Below, piece after piece: positions 1 to 12,712 of a DNA stretch of 64,000 nucleotides; the stretch's first letter is position 1, and every line of letters starts with the position of its first letter. The position numbers and the translations under genes are program-made. The notes below the pieces were generated by a model, which had not been told where the DNA came from, did no database searches, and was given only the letters and a program-made list of their open reading frames with translations. Source of the stretch: Tetraselmis striata (lineage: Eukaryota > Chlorophyta > Chlorodendrophyceae > Chlorodendrales > Chlorodendraceae); contig VCJN01000195.1 of assembly GCA_006384855.1 (NCBI GenBank), forward strand, positions 62,001 through 126,000, read 5' to 3'.

Positions 1-8
1 GGCGGGTC

Positions 9-1630
9 TTGGCTGGCCGTGTGGGGCTACTTTGCATGCGGCATGCGGCACTGAATTCCATGGTTGGCACCCCCGGGCAGGCTGGCCTGAGCTTCACCAC
101 CTCCTTCCTGACGGGACTCGGCGGCATCTTCACAGCGCCTGTCTCACTGCCGATGTCGCTGGCTGGTGAGAGCCGTTTCGCCTCCTCCCATTCCAGCGGT
201 CCGCTGAGCATGCAAGCCCGCCTGCAGGGGAGGCCCCCTATCCTGCCATCGGGTACCAACATATCCGCTCCGAGCTTTACACCTCACCAAGAATACTGGT
301 CTCTTCTGCACGGCTGTACATGCCCACCACTGCGCTTTGCACATCTGTCGCAGCATGCATGCCGGGACGACCCGTCCTGCGAGCCTCAATCGAATGGCCG
401 CACGGCTCCATCTCACAGTCCCACCCTCCCCGCCGTGCCCCACCCTGTGCCACCCGCAGCCTCCATCCTGGTGCGCCTGCGGCTGTGCCTCGCGCTGGCT
501 GCCATGGGCGGCCACAAGGTCGTGGAGCCCAATGTGGTTGCATCCGCGCTCGCGTGCGTGACGCAGTGCCGCCGCGGTGTGGAGCTGGCCAAGCTGGCGC
601 TGCAGCCGGAGCTGCCTCCGGCGGGCATGGCTGAGGAGGAGGGAGAGGTGCAGTGGGCGGAGCGGCGCGCGGTCGCGGGCGCCGTCAATGCGGCGGAGGC
701 GGTGCGCCGGCAGGCGCTCCTGGAGGGTGTCCCCCCGGCGCAGGCGGCATCCGCGGCGCAGGCAGCGTTTGAGGGGGCGCTGCCCATGGAGATTGTGGAG
801 CGCGCGGGGCAGCTGGCGCTGGAGGCGGGGCCGGGCGGCGGCCTGCTGGGGCACGCGGCGGAGGCGGTGCCGGTGTTTGGCGGCCTGGTCAGTGGCGGCG
901 TGGATGGCGCAGTCATGCACCAGGCCATGCGTGCCGCGGTGGAGGCGTTCCTTCCGCGTGTACAGGTAAGGCCGCTGCTTCGCTGCCCCACGCCGCACCC
1001 TCTTCATTCCGCACTGACATCCGCATCGCTTCCCTGTGATAGCTGTGGGACATCAGCAGCCCTGCCCGTCTCTGTGACTCCAGACTCGCCACCTCCACCC
1101 GTTGTCGCGCCCTTACTACTATCTTTCCCATCATGTAATGCACACCTCTACCTATCTATGCGGGTATTTCCAATGCTTTATGTGCGCTATACGAGTGCTG
1201 GTGCACCTGTTACTTGCAGAGCGTGTTGCCACGGGTTTCACCCCGTAAAGCAGCGTCGCTTAGGTCGCGCCCCCATCTGAGCCCATTGTGGCACTGTCAA
1301 CCGCAGATGTCATTTGATGCCTCGGAGGGCGAGCGCAGCCGTGCGGGCAGTGCCTCGCCAGCGGCAGCGGAAAGCGGCGATACCCCGCTGACCAGCCACG
1401 CCGTCCGCTTTGAAGACCTGAGCCTGGATGACAGCACCTGTGATGGGGAGGACGAGGGTGGCGTGCTGATTGCCGCTGCGGAGCACATCGCCTCAGAGGA
1501 CAACAGCCCCGCCTCGGTATGCTCCGCCTCCTCGTGGGGCTCTGTTGCCAAGCAGATGGCCGGGAGCTGGGTGCCGCAGCTCTGGTCGACGGCGTGCCCG
1601 GAGCCCTGCGCGAGGGCGGCCCAGCCATAG
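9..1630 (+). CDS. EcsC-family protein, 3' part (5' end outside window)
   Basis: Three exons are supported: about 9-165, 460-965 and 1307-1630. The joins keep frame: phase 1 at GCT G|gtgag with cccgcag|CC, then phase 0 at CAG|gtaag with ccgcag|ATG. The product matches the EcsC family. It has a Gly-rich 'TGLGGIFTAPVSLPMSLA' segment like the family's 'TGLxGxxTLPxDLP' core, then a hydrophobic helix ending near 'AAMGGHKV', and a second Gly-rich block 'VPVFGGLVSGGVDGAV' like the family's C-terminal motif. The last exon adds a Ser/Glu/Asp-rich, probably disordered tail of about 107 residues. EcsC proteins are thought to be membrane-associated; their biochemical role is unknown. No ATG begins the first exon in frame at its left edge, so the gene probably starts upstream of the window. 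Family call is fairly secure; function is not. Confidence 0.62.
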
Positions 1631-1960
1631 CCTGCTGTCCCCTGCATGTAGAGCCATGCCTCTTATCGTGATGACATGCCATGCTCTGACTCAGGCTCTG
1701 GGCTGGCGTAGATAGGTGAATGACACACAGAGCCGTGCTCTGTGATTCTTAAATGTAAATATGTGTGCATTTGTCAGCCAGCTGGGTCCACACATCCCTG
1801 AGGCACCCATTGCCGGCCTGCGAGTCACCGCACCAAGGTATCCACTCTACTGAGCTTGGCCTGCCTTGCCCGAAGTGGCGGGCAGATGAATGCATGTAGC
1901 GCCCCTCCTCCATTCAGCCTGTCGCTCACTGTGGGCCATGAGTGCTCCAGGCAATTGGGC

Positions 1961-2720
1961 CTACGCCCTAGCCAATGCCTCAAGCACCGACGGCAGCACT
2001 GTTTGGCTGGCCATCAGCTCCTGCTGCTTCTCTGGCGCGAGGTGCTTAAATCCCTGAACCTCGCCGACGCAGCCGGGCTCGCCACACCGACAGGCAAAGG
2101 GCTCGGCCATGTCCCACTCGGTTGTGTTGTAGTCAAACGTCACAGTTTCGCCGGCAGGCACATCAGCCAGCGTGACGAGTGACACCTCGGCTTGCGCCTC
2201 GACCTCCAGCGCCATCTCCAGCCGGCAGTTTGGCGCGCAACTGTGGTTGGTGTACATTATTGGGCCCTCTACCTGCCGGGTCGTTCGTGACACTCGCATG
2301 CTCATTTTTCAAGCTTGAAGCTTTGCGGCGTTGGCTGTGTGCATCCCAAACATGCCCACAAAGCAATGCAAGGTCTATGCATCCAGTGCCTGCCTGTCTG
2401 CTATGCATGGCCAAGCTTGACATTGCCTCATTTTCAAGAAACAAGTTCGGGTTAGCAGGCACACGATAATTTTAACATCTGAACACTCGAAGGTTTAAGT
2501 ATGCCCCAGAGGCTGGCGCCACCACTGGCAGTGGGCTCACCCGCAAGTGCCGGTCTCTTGCAACTTGGATGGTGTAGCGCCCCACCTCCCCTTGCGTGCG
2601 CCCGCCCTCCGCGGCAACCACCTCCCCGACTCGAAGGTCCCGCGCAGCGACGATCCATCGGCTCCCACCGTCGCCGCCGTCAACCACCCGCGCCGCATGT
2701 GGTGCGCCCTCGGTCGCCAT
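1961..2720 (-). CDS. SET-domain protein (small, possibly partial)
   Basis: Two exons on the minus strand, 2720-2487 and 2272-1961, join in phase 0 across a 214-bp intron (CGA|gtgttc ... cggcag|GTAGAG), giving about 181 residues. The second exon carries the SET signature 'MYTNHSCAPNCR' (NHSCxPN, the cofactor and substrate pocket), then 'AGETVTFDYNTTEWDMAEPF' (the conserved FDY), and a post-SET Cys cluster 'CRCGEPGCVG'. The first exon resembles the beta-strand region before it ('GRYTIQVARDRHL'). SET proteins transfer methyl groups from SAM to lysines, typically on histones, Rubisco or ribosomal proteins; the substrate cannot be read here. The protein is short for a full SET methyltransferase, so the N-terminus may lie further upstream. 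It may be one of the small algal SET proteins of unproven activity. Confidence 0.68.
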
Positions 2721-3591
2721 TCGTCAGCCGCGCCCCGGCACGGCGACTACCAGTACTACTCGTAAGCGCCGCCCCTTTTTCCTGTGCGGCCGCGAGAAGC
2801 AGCCTTTTCGCCTTTCGTGTCGTGTACACCTCGGGTTGGCGAAGTAGGAGTCGCCCGACAGGCCCCGCCGACCCAGTTAAGTGCCTCTCGAGGCATCGGG
2901 GAGGTCATACAGTCAGAGACGGAATAACTGCTTGTTTTTTCTTTCCTGCTTTTCGCATGTGAATATTTAACTTCCTCATGGTCCACGGTTTTCGGCCCAT
3001 TGCCCGACTGTCGATGCTCCCGCCGTCCGCAGATCACTGCGAAAGTGATGGTTTCGGAGCCTCATTCGTTTCGCATTACCACGACTAGATGCAGCAGCAT
3101 GGCCGCTGATTCGTCCGTCCGTCGTACTTCCCGCCGCACACTCGCGCGCGGAGGACTACATCGCCAGTAGCAAAGTAATATTTAAAACTGCTGACGCTCA
3201 TCAGCGCAGGCTCAGCAGTCAGCAAACTTTTTTTCCGGACAGAACTGAGTAGCCAGTAAAACCCTTGCAGCACATATATGGCTCAGTATCATGTGCATCG
3301 GGATCGGATTTCAAAGCCGTCAAGCGTATCAACGAATGCATGCGGCGAGGACGTTGGGTGCTGGAGAGCAATGGCGGGAAGCCCCAAAAACACTCGTGTA
3401 GAAATTTACACGCTGCACTATGTAACATATGCTTGCAGCCTGTATTTAGACTGACGGTGCCGATTATCACAAACTCACATACGCTGCGATGATACGACTC
3501 CATACATGGAGAATCCTGCGATGTGCGCGCGCAGCCGAACAAAAACAATTCACATACATACTGCTAAGGTGAGTTCAGACCAGTGTTGGTC
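2721..3591. other. Intergenic stretch, no gene recognised
   Basis: Between the SET gene (5' end) and the 3' end of the PAN/propeller gene I see no convincing exon. The right part is AT-richer. Short open frames here show no recognisable motif and have no supporting splice signals. Confidence 0.4.
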
Positions 3592-4993
3592 CTACTTTCC
3601 GCTGCCATTGCTGGAGGTGACATAGCTGTACCAGAGCTTGTTATCTGTGCCATAACAAACGGCAGTGACACAGCTCGAGCGAGGCGCTCTTCCCTGGGGG
3701 GCACTCGGCCGTTGCAGCCATGTCGGAGATACAGTTGGCGTTGCCCATTGCCTGCCAGTACTCGCGAACACTGCCGCTCTCATCCATAGACATTCAGTAA
3801 GGCTTGCCACTATTCCCAGTGACAAACAAGTACAAGCGCCTATCCAGGTAGGCAATTGCTGGCGAGCCCCGGATGTTCTCGCCCGGGGATGGTAGTGAGC
3901 CTGCCCAGGAATCCCAATGCTTGCCATAGGAGTCAGACTTAGTCCACCACAACCTGCCATCAGTGCCCACGACAACAACATATGTACGTCGGTTGGACGG
4001 TAATCCAGCCGATGCTGGCGAGGTCCCGGATTCGACGGCCCCGCCCATTGCAGCCCATTGACCTGACGGGCAGCCATCGACAACCCGATGCACGTATGGC
4101 TGGTTGTCGGTGCCCACGCACACGATGTCAAAGCGGCCTTTGGGCGCGGCCACTGCCGGAGCCGATATGCGACTTCCACTGGAAATGCTGGCCCAACTAG
4201 ACGCACTGTCTCCGCCGCCTCCCCTTCCGCGGGACTGCAGGACAGGTGAATCGTCTCCGTTGTTGCGTGCCTTCAATTCTGAGCATGCACTCTTCAGGAA
4301 GCAGTACTTACTGCTACTCCGGTACGTAAGGGCGTTGGACTTGGAGTTGGACTCGCAATCGTGCTTGCAAGCGTGCATGTCGCGGGTATTTTTTACGTTC
4401 ATGATGTCATCTCTCATGCAAGAAAGATCGTCGTAGTCACGCCACGTGGTCTCATGTCCGCCGCCATCCTCCTGTGTCAGGAACCAAACAGCGTTGTCCG
4501 TACCTGTGTAGAAGGGACTCGGCACGCAGTAAATTCAGCGGCAGGCACGACCGCGGTGGGATGGGGTAGGGCCCGTCGCTCGACATACGCTGGAGCGGCA
4601 CAACAGGAGCGGTGAACGAGTGATCGACCCGGACCTTGGTCGCAAGCGCTGCTAGTTTCTTTCGGTGTCAACTAACATAAGCAGAAGCGCGACTTACTCA
4701 CCGATGACAGCGGCAAGGCTGGTCTCCTCATTCGCAGCCGACCCCGGCTTGGAGACGGTGGTGCCGCCGAGGTTCTTCCACGGCGAGAAGCTGTCTGAGG
4801 AGTACAATGGGCCGCGATGTTTTGTCGAATACGTCAGGATCGTCTGGGAACTGGACGAGGACGCGAGGGCCGGTCCCAACGACGACCCCGACGACTCGGT
4901 AGAGGCTTCGGCTGGTGCGTCGCGCGCCACAACGGTGGTGCTCGCGAGGAGAATGAGCAGTAGCACTGCCAGTGTCGGCCTGTGGCTCGGCAT
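3592..4993 (-). CDS. Secreted PAN-domain / beta-propeller-like protein, 3' part disrupted
   Basis: Exon 1 (4993-4698) starts with an ATG and a signal peptide, with hydrophobic core 'LAVLLLILLASTTVVA'. It splices (GGTGA|gtaagt ... gccgag|TCCC, intron 4518-4697) in frame to a long exon from 4517. That exon has a Cys-rich PAN/apple-like segment ('YDDLSCMRDDI...ACKHDC...CFLKSACSEL') and then propeller blades marked by repeated 'GTDN/GTDG' plus aromatic: 'YTGTDNAVWF', 'CVGTDNQPYVHRV', 'VVGTDGRLWWTKS'. This is typical of PLL-like or sialidase-like lectin propellers that bind surface glycans. In the fourth blade an in-frame TGA follows 'TGNSGKPY', although blade-like sequence ('YWQAMGNANCISDMAA') continues beyond it. 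A fifth blade ('VCYGTDNKLWYSYV') lies in another frame. The 3' end therefore needs an unseen intron, or is mutated or mis-sequenced. Function: probably extracellular carbohydrate binding (inference). Confidence 0.6.
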
Positions 4994-5387
4994 ATTGCGG
5001 CCGGTACCAGCTGCCAGGCGGGTGGGCGGGCGTCGCGATATCTGCCGGGGGTCGCGATATCTCTGGCAGGGGCTGTTTGTGTTAACAGCACGGGAGTGTT
5101 GGGGTGTTATTAGAAATGATACCTTGTAGGCTTACCCCGGGTTTAAAGAGTATGGGCAGTCGCCGACCTGCACGAGATGTGAACGCTCGCCTGCCTTCGC
5201 CATCGTCGCGTGGCGGCTTGTTGGTGGAAACCCTACCATCGATAAAAGCCCGACTCGAGTCGTCGCAACGCACGACGACGTCGCCGCGGCGACCGTCGTC
5301 GACAGTTCGTGACGCCGCCGCGCAGAACCTCGCGAGCCCGCGCTACTCCATGGCGGTCTACAATACTACTGTTTACTGTACGTGTAG

Positions 5388-5477
5388 TCTTTTTGGTTAC
5401 AGGGAGAGCGTCCAGAGAATGCACGCAAAGTACTGGGGAAGGAAAAAGCCTACATTTAAGCAGAACCCTCTTATGTA
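5388..5477. repeat. Dispersed repeat, copy 1 (partner at 38018-38102)
   Basis: About 90 bp starting 'ttttggttacagggagagcg' is repeated at 38018-38102 in the same orientation with scattered substitutions and small indels. Sequence outside the block is not similar. On the minus strand both copies can be read as a peptide sharing 'VHSLDALPVTK'. The family is not recognised; it is probably a fragment of an interspersed element. Confidence 0.7.
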
Positions 5478-7857
5478 CGTGTAGTCGTAGCGACAATTTT
5501 AATATGTTTGTCTTTACACTCCTGCCAGACCATACATACTACCGCCCCGCCCGCCTGGTATATACGGCATGGATTTTACATTATTTATAGCAACGACGAG
5601 GAATGTCGGTATTTCATTACAAGTTTGGGACTATTACGGTACGTGTACGAGTACGTTACGAGCAGCGAATACCATCGTCGAATGCTTCGGCAATTTGCTT
5701 GTTGACAAATAAAGGAGCGTCGCCCATCCAGGGCTGTCCGTAACTGGATCGCTGCCCAAACCGCCGTCGTAGAGACGCTGCAAGGGTTTCACTGGTGTCA
5801 GTCCTGTCCCGAGGGCGAAAACAAAAGCATCGTCAAATTGTTGTGATTACATTTCCGTTTTTAATTTTCCCAATTATGAAATTATAATTGTTAGTGCGCG
5901 TCGTTGACGCTTGTAGTCCGACATGTTTTCCACGAACACTGCAGATTTATGGTTCAAACTAGTGCAAGTGGTCGGCTGTAGCTCCACCCCTCCGCAAGAA
6001 TAAGCGCATGCATGGTGTGATGTGGTAGGTGAAAAAGTCGGCGGAAGTGGCTGAGAAGGCGAGGGCACGGGCGGAGGCGGAGACGACTGCGGCATCCAAG
6101 AAGACGCTACTTGAGAGGGCATGCATGCCGATGACAATTCTACGTGGTCTGCGGCGAGTATATAGATAAAACGATTTATATGAGAAAACGATTTATATTA
6201 AGACATGTCCGATTTAATGTAAGTTATGTTTTAGTACTCTACTTTCCGGAGAAAGAGGGGGGGGTCACTTTGTAAGTGGCCTCAACTTTATGTTCACGTA
6301 CTTAAGCAGTACCCGGCGGCTGGGAACGGTGCATGAGCGGCTGGGGGCTCAGCCCCGCACCGCCGCCGCCGTCGATAGTCAGGCCATGCATGGAGTGATG
6401 AAGACGGAGGACTCATATACGAGGTGTTACAGACTGTCACTCTACACCATTGTTTTGCCGTAATGCAAAACCTGCTGTGAGCATGCCGGCTGTCAGGTGC
6501 TCGTGAGGGACGCTAAGGCCAACTGTGCAGAGAAGATGCGAGAACTTGACAGGCAGGCAACATTGCGCAGCAGAGCGGCGCAGCGCGGTGAGAGCCGCCA
6601 GACATAGCAGTTGGCTGCTCACAACAGCTTAGCAACATCATAGCACCACATAGAGGGATGGACAGGGCCACCGTATAATTCGGTTGCCATATGGTGACTG
6701 CAATATGGTGTGGTTCCCAATGTGCTGCAACCCCTCTCCATTCTATGATTGCATACAGCGGGGAACACCCTTCTGCACACAGCAATGCATTGAAACCATA
6801 AAAAAAGTCATGCCACTGGTAGTTGTTATGCAACTTTGAGCATGTTCAACTAAGTACTGTGAGATAAACATAAATAAGGTAGAGGGGGTTGGAAACAGAG
6901 GGGGAGAGGTCAAAAACTTAAAATTAAGTCGGACCTGCCGAATTAATCATTCATCATATATAATGAAATATATAAATTCACTCGCTGCTGGCGACTACCT
7001 GCTGTAGCTATACATTGTATCACAGCGCGACGTCGAAACCCATGCAAGCAACGATATGTCTGAGCCGCGATAGCGGCGGCGAGTCTGAGCCGTTGATAAA
7101 CGGCGAACAAGGAAATCCCTGTACACTTCCTATGTATTTTGATGTCATATTTTGATATTGTGTGATTCTGCCCCTGGTATGTCTGCATAAAGGATACAGG
7201 CTAGTGTATTTGGGTCCGCCGATTACGCTGTGTGCTACCTACGGTAGGGTCGTACCGTCGGGTGCTGGCGGTATTACGGTTGATAGCGACTTTACATGAT
7301 CGCCCCTTGCAGGTAGCGCTAGCTCATGTATAACCGTTATATAGATGGTATATACGGCATTTTGGCCCAACTTAGTACGAATCAGCACCCTCACGCTAAA
7401 AAAGTCCATCAACTCAATCGCTACCTTTTAATACTGATACAGGATTGTAAACTGCTACCTGTACTAATACAGGATTGTAAATTGCTACCTGTACTCACCT
7501 GCTACCCGCGTATTTCTTTTCATAGCGATAGGAGCTACCTTTTTTTTTTTTTTAAGTAGGAATTATCTACTACTGGTTTATACAGGTTCGGGGACAGGTA
7601 CCGGAGCAGCGACCTACCGGTATGAGATACCGTACGATAGAGTCCGAAAATCAGCATCAGGGATTAGTGAGAAGACCTGTCACCTGCCGTGCGTGCGCGC
7701 TGGCATATGTGCTGCTGCAGCAGCACGCGGGCAGCATTAGCGAAGTCTAACAGCGGCGCCGTACCAGGCACAGTGGATACGTTGCCGCAAAAGGGCGACC
7801 ACAGCAACCCACTACAGCAACAGCAGCGCCGCGGCCCTCTCCTCCTGCTTCGTCAGG
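5478..7857. other. Intergenic, AT-richer, no gene recognised
   Basis: No exon with protein-like composition was found. The region has many TATA- and TACG-rich stretches, a short A/T-rich motif duplicated near 6174-6198, and two tandem copies of 'tacaggattgtaaa[c/t]tgctacctgtac' around 7438-7496. It lies upstream of the LETM1 gene, whose promoter is probably near 7600-7850, but no specific element can be defined. Confidence 0.4.
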
Positions 7858-10800
7858 ATGATATCGGCACCGCGACCCGCCGCCTCCTGCGCGCGGGGCG
7901 TTCGCGCCAGCACGTCGCTGAGGCTTTCAAGCGGCACAGCTGGCCTGCGGGTCTTTCTCCCGCGCGATACTCGTTCACCGGCACCTGGGGTCCCGGTCGG
8001 GGGCGACCCCGCTACGCTTTGGCGCCGCCGCCTCCCGGCAACGCCGGTGGTCAACAGCCTGTCCCCCTCATGCGGCCAGCCCGAGTCTCATCTCGGCGCG
8101 CCGCGTGCGTCTACCGTCTTGCACGCCGCGTGAGTGCCTATACCGCTTGCAACGTCTCGCACGAATACTGTCGTGACGGCCCCAAATCAGGGGTTTCCGG
8201 ACAGTCGGCGCTGGAGCGGAGCAGCCCACGCGGGGCGACAGGGGATCTGCAGTCCGCCTCACACCGTCCCCCACCCCCCTCCTGCGCATTTTTGCCCTCG
8301 TTCCGCAGGGTATCTAGCCCGCTACCCCCTGTGGATGCCGACCTGCAGCGCAGCCGGCGGCTGGGGGAGCTGGTCAAGCTGCGGCGCGTGTACCGTGCGG
8401 CGCTGGTGGCTCGCTACCTGCTGGACCTGCCATCCCCGCTCTTCCAGGCGAAGGAGGTCAAGGACAAGGGTGCGTGCTGATAGCGGGACTGGCAAGGAGG
8501 GCAGAAATGGGAAGGATGGGCGGATGGTTGTGCGACCTGCGGCCGCCTACCATTCCCGAGAGCAACTGATCAGTCTGGCCACCAGCCTGCCCTGGATAGG
8601 AGAGAAAAAAGGGGGCTAATCACAGCGCGGACGCACGGGCTGCCATGCAGAGATGGGCGACTCCTTGGACGAGGAGGAGCGGCAGCGCGCCAACGAGGAG
8701 AACCTGCAGCGCGCCGTGGAGGCCATCACGACGATGTCACTCACCGAGGAGGAGCTCAAGGTGCGCTAAAAGAGGAACCTTCCTCCCTCCCGCCACCTTC
8801 CCGCTGCGCGCCTGTGTGGCGCACGCAAAGCCGCAGCCGCTGATGGGCTTGGCTGGTTGGGAGCAGATCGGGATGCGGCTGCTGGAGCCGGGATACGGGG
8901 ACTGCCTGAAGGCGGAGGAGGGCCCTGCGGCGGAGGCGGAGCTCGAAGGCACGGTGAAGGCCTACTGCGTGCAGCTGGGTGAGCGCGCGGAGAAGGAGGC
9001 CGCAGCGCTGCCGGCAGAAGGGCGCGTGCGGCTGATGGAGGCGCGCAGCAAAGATGCGGAGGAGGGCGCAAGCGGGGCGGACAAGGCGGAGGAGGGCGCA
9101 GAGGAGCGGCCCGTCGCGGGTGTCGGGGGCGGAAATCCCCTTGAGGCAGTCGTCAAGGGCGAGAAGCGGCTGGAGAAGAAGCTCAAGCGCATCGGGCCCA
9201 TCGTGAAGGCCAAGGTGGAGGTGCGCCCCCCCCCCCCCCCCCCCCCCCCTCCTCCCCCCCTGTCCCCCCCCCCTCCCCCCGCCTCCCATGCACCCTACTG
9301 CACTGTCCATGGGTAGTTTCCATTACTCATTGAAGGCGCAGCAGCAGCTACTGGCAAGGAAAATGCACATCCTGCAAGTCCATGAACTAGGATGTCCGGC
9401 ATACCTGGGACGGATGCCCAGCACACCCAGGACTGTTCATACGCAGCGAAGCTCTGACAGCTGCAATTTTGCCCTTCCATCAGCGTCCGCCGTGCTATCC
9501 ATCCTGGATATCGATTTCGTCGCTGGGCAGAGCAAAGTTATCCGGGCAAATATTCTTCTGGCCTATCCATGAGCCGTGACCAGAAAGAGGGGGGGGGGGG
9601 GGGGGGGGGGTACTTGAGATGCACGACACCATCATGGACTCCACCCTGATCCCCCCCTCCCCCCCCCCCCCCCCCCCCCCCCCACCCCCACCCTCCCCTC
9701 CATCTTACCTTGGTCACACAGTTTTCAGTGCAGAACCCCGGTTGGCTGCTGGATGCGGCATCAACAGTGCGGGCAGCGAGCTCCGGCCTGTGGCAGCGCC
9801 TCAACGGCGAGGGGGAGGGCACGACAGTCAACCTTGCGGAGCTTGGCTTCCCCGCGCCCGTCAGCTCCAAGGCGGAGGTGGAGAGGGAGATAATGCAGCT
9901 CGCCACGCAGGTCTGCCTCTTCCCTCACCTGCATCCCCTCCCCCTCTCGAACCTGCACACAACCACCATCACAACCACTACCGCTGCCATCCGATTTTAC
10001 CAGAGGGGAAGGTTGCTGTCGGTGGACTGAGGCTGGCGCGCCTGGCGACTGGTGGCGCAGATCGAGGGGCTGGAGAAGCAGGTGAACGAGGCGAGCAAGA
10101 TCCGCGAGGCGAAGGTGCGGAGCACCGGACTGCAGACCAAGGCGCGCCTTGCGGTGGACCTCATGCGCATGGACCGCGAGGTCATCGACCTCAGCCAGAC
10201 GCTGGGGGTGCGCGCACCCCCCCCCCCCCCCCCCCCCCCGCTTTCCCTCTCTCCACTCTCTTCGTTCTTTCACTGCTGCCTGCCACACGCAGCCAGCAAC
10301 CTTGGTCAACATCGCAGGGGTTGTCATTTGCGAGAAAGTGTCGCGGATGATTGGCGGCCATGGGTCAGCAACGCTGAGCGCGCTCTGGATGCCCCCCCCC
10401 CCCCCCCCCCCCCCCCTCTTCTCCTCCCCCACCGCAACCACGCACTCACACGCAAACACTGCAGATCCGCACCATGCAGCTGGAGATGCTCTATATCTTC
10501 CAGACCCTGGAGCAAGAGGCGCTGGAGGTGTCGGGCAATGTGGAGGAGGTGAGAAGCACCCTCCTACTGGCAGTGTTCCCTGGGTGCGGAGGGAGGCAGG
10601 CAGGTTTGCTCTTCTCCTCCCGGCGCTGACCTCATCTCTGCTCTCCCGTGTCGTTTTCCTAACCCAGCTGCTAGCCAGCCTGTCCTCAGCCGATGAGCTG
10701 GCGCTGCTGTCGGCGGAGTACGCGCTGCTGGACGAGCAGCTGCGGGATGTGGCGCTGGAGGCGGACGACGCGGCATGCCTGCTGTACCAGGACGGCGCGG

Positions 10801-12712
10801 CGCAGCTGGAGGCGCTGTCGCGCGAGATCCCTGACCTCCGCAGCCGACTGGGCATTGGGTGAGCCGACGCGGCCGTCCCCAATGACCGCCATGGAGCCAT
10901 GCCTGTTTGATCTGTGCTGATGTTTGAGACATAGCCACACACCCATCCAGGACTGGGTGATGCCCCTCAGCGGGTCGGGCACCTGGTGCTCTTCTGTGCC
11001 CTCCTCGGGGTGCCTGCAGTTTAGGTCCATCTTGCTATGAGGCAGCGATCGGCTGATTTCCTTCTCATGTGGCCCCGTCAGGGATGGCGCTGTGTTTGGC
11101 GGCGGCGGCTTCAGCATGCGGCGTGCTCAGATCATCGCGAGCGAGTCGACGGAGAAGATCAAGGAGGGCCTCACCTTTTTGGTGACGGGATTCCGCGTGC
11201 TGTTTGCGGACGTCAACAACGCGCTTCAGATCTTCCTGCGTGCCGTGAGAGGTGAGCTACCCGCGCTGCCAGCCACACTTCCCGCCCTTCCCATCCCTGC
11301 GGTAATCCTTGAGCCTATTCCAGCTGTTGGCGCGCCTATGGGTGCCGACGCGATAGTGAGACCCCACCTAACAGAACACGCCATGCTCGATGGAGCTCAA
11401 AATCTAGGCAAAACGATCACGGATTCATCACGAAGTTATTATCATTTCGCCGGCACCCCCTCTGGGAGCAAGAGCGTGGGTTCCTACTGCCGCGTCGGCA
11501 CCCGTGGTGGGAAAAAGACAGGGCACGCCGGGTCCTCGGCGCTGCCTGTTGTGCTCCATGCCTGCTGTTTAGTCTCTGGGTCCATGTCGCTGGCAATACG
11601 CAGCTCTCGGCCAGTGAGCTGTCTGACCTCAGGGTGGCCGTATCTGCCCTTGGGATGGGCAACATCAACCTGCTTCAACCTCCTTCACCTTGCGTTGACC
11701 TGAGACTCTGCTAGCTAGGTGTAATGGCGTGAGATATGACAGCCTGTAGAGTCGCAATGGCACAATGTTTTGCGCTCGAAACACATGGGGGCTCGTTTTG
11801 AGTCTCAACTAAAGTGGTGTTGCGCCCTCCCCCCCCCCCCCTGTGCCTAGGCGGCACCCTGAAGCCGCGCGAGGTGCAGGCCCTGCGGCGCTCCGTGGTT
11901 GACGTGCTCACCTTCATCCCCTTCCTCATCATCCTCATCATCCCGCTCAGCCCGATCGGCCACGTGCTGGTATTTGGCTTCATCCAGCGCTACTTCCCCA
12001 GCCTCTACCCCTCGCAGTTCACCGCCCGGCGGCAAGAGCTGATGAGGAGGTGGGTCACGCTTCCCCCGCCCAGCAACCCCACAGGCTCCACTTGCGTTAT
12101 TCGCAGCGCATCGCTATTGCTCACCTGCCAGCCAATGATGCAGAGTTTGTGGTATTTGCTCAGGTTACATTATTATGTCGCATTACACCCACTCAAATAA
12201 TTACGGCAGATAGTCAGTGGGTATTCTACACCAATAAAGTGCTAAGCACTTTACTAACACTGTCTTGCGTGCTTCCTTCCACTGCCTGTAGTGGTACAAA
12301 GCCTTCAATTATAATTTCCTTCCTTGTTAACGGCTGTTGCCGCCCACCCCCTCATCTGAAGCATTTGAGTATCCAAGTGGTGTGGATACATGTTGACACC
12401 TGTCAATGGTTGCCGTGCTTACGCCCTCCCCCCCCCCCCCCCCCCCCCCCCTTCTTCCGGCCTCTCGCACCGCCCACCCCCAGGTATGAGGAGCTCAAGG
12501 TACAGCTGCTGTCCGCCCAACAAGCCGCCGAGGCGGAGGACGACGCGCGCGAGCTGAAGCGCGCCACAGAGGCGGTGGAGCGGCTGACGGCGCCCCGCAG
12601 CCGGCTGTACGCCGCCGACTCGATGGAGGAATCGCCGGCTGCCGCCGAGCTCCGGGAGCTGCAGAAGCAGGTTCGTGCGGCCAAGGACAAGAACCTGGGC
12701 ATGGCCGAGTGA
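7858..12712 (+). CDS. LETM1-like mitochondrial inner-membrane protein (11 exons)
   Basis: Eleven exons join with consistent phases: 7858-8129, 8309-8469, 8651-8760, 8867-9220, 9722-9910, 10061-10207, 10465-10548, 10668-10858, 11082-11251, 11851-12049 and 12484-12712. They encode about 701 residues ending in TGA. The N-terminus is Arg/Ser/Ala-rich, like an organellar transit peptide. A long, charged, coiled-coil-like middle follows. The LETM1 core is in exons 9-11: '[19 protein letters not shown]', then the hydrophobic '[19 protein letters not shown]' and '[11 protein letters not shown]', which match the family pattern of a PF-rich membrane helix followed by FPxxLPS. LETM1 proteins act in K+/H+ or Ca2+ exchange and matrix volume control in mitochondria; some algal and plant homologues are plastidic. 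The start is chosen as the first ATG giving a transit-like sequence in phase with exon 2. Introns carry C runs of 13-25 bases. Confidence 0.82.
9226..9249 (+). repeat. C24 homopolymer beginning 6 bases after a 5' splice site
   Basis: The LETM1 exon ends at 9220. The intron opens GTGCG and then runs into 24 consecutive C residues and further C/T-rich sequence. It is one of many sense-strand C tracts in introns of this window. Confidence 0.9.

Noticed and set aside
9619..10942. Long frames rich in poly-Pro or poly-Gly across the LETM1 introns
   Set aside because: Created by C/G homopolymers in introns; the splice-consistent LETM1 model explains the region.
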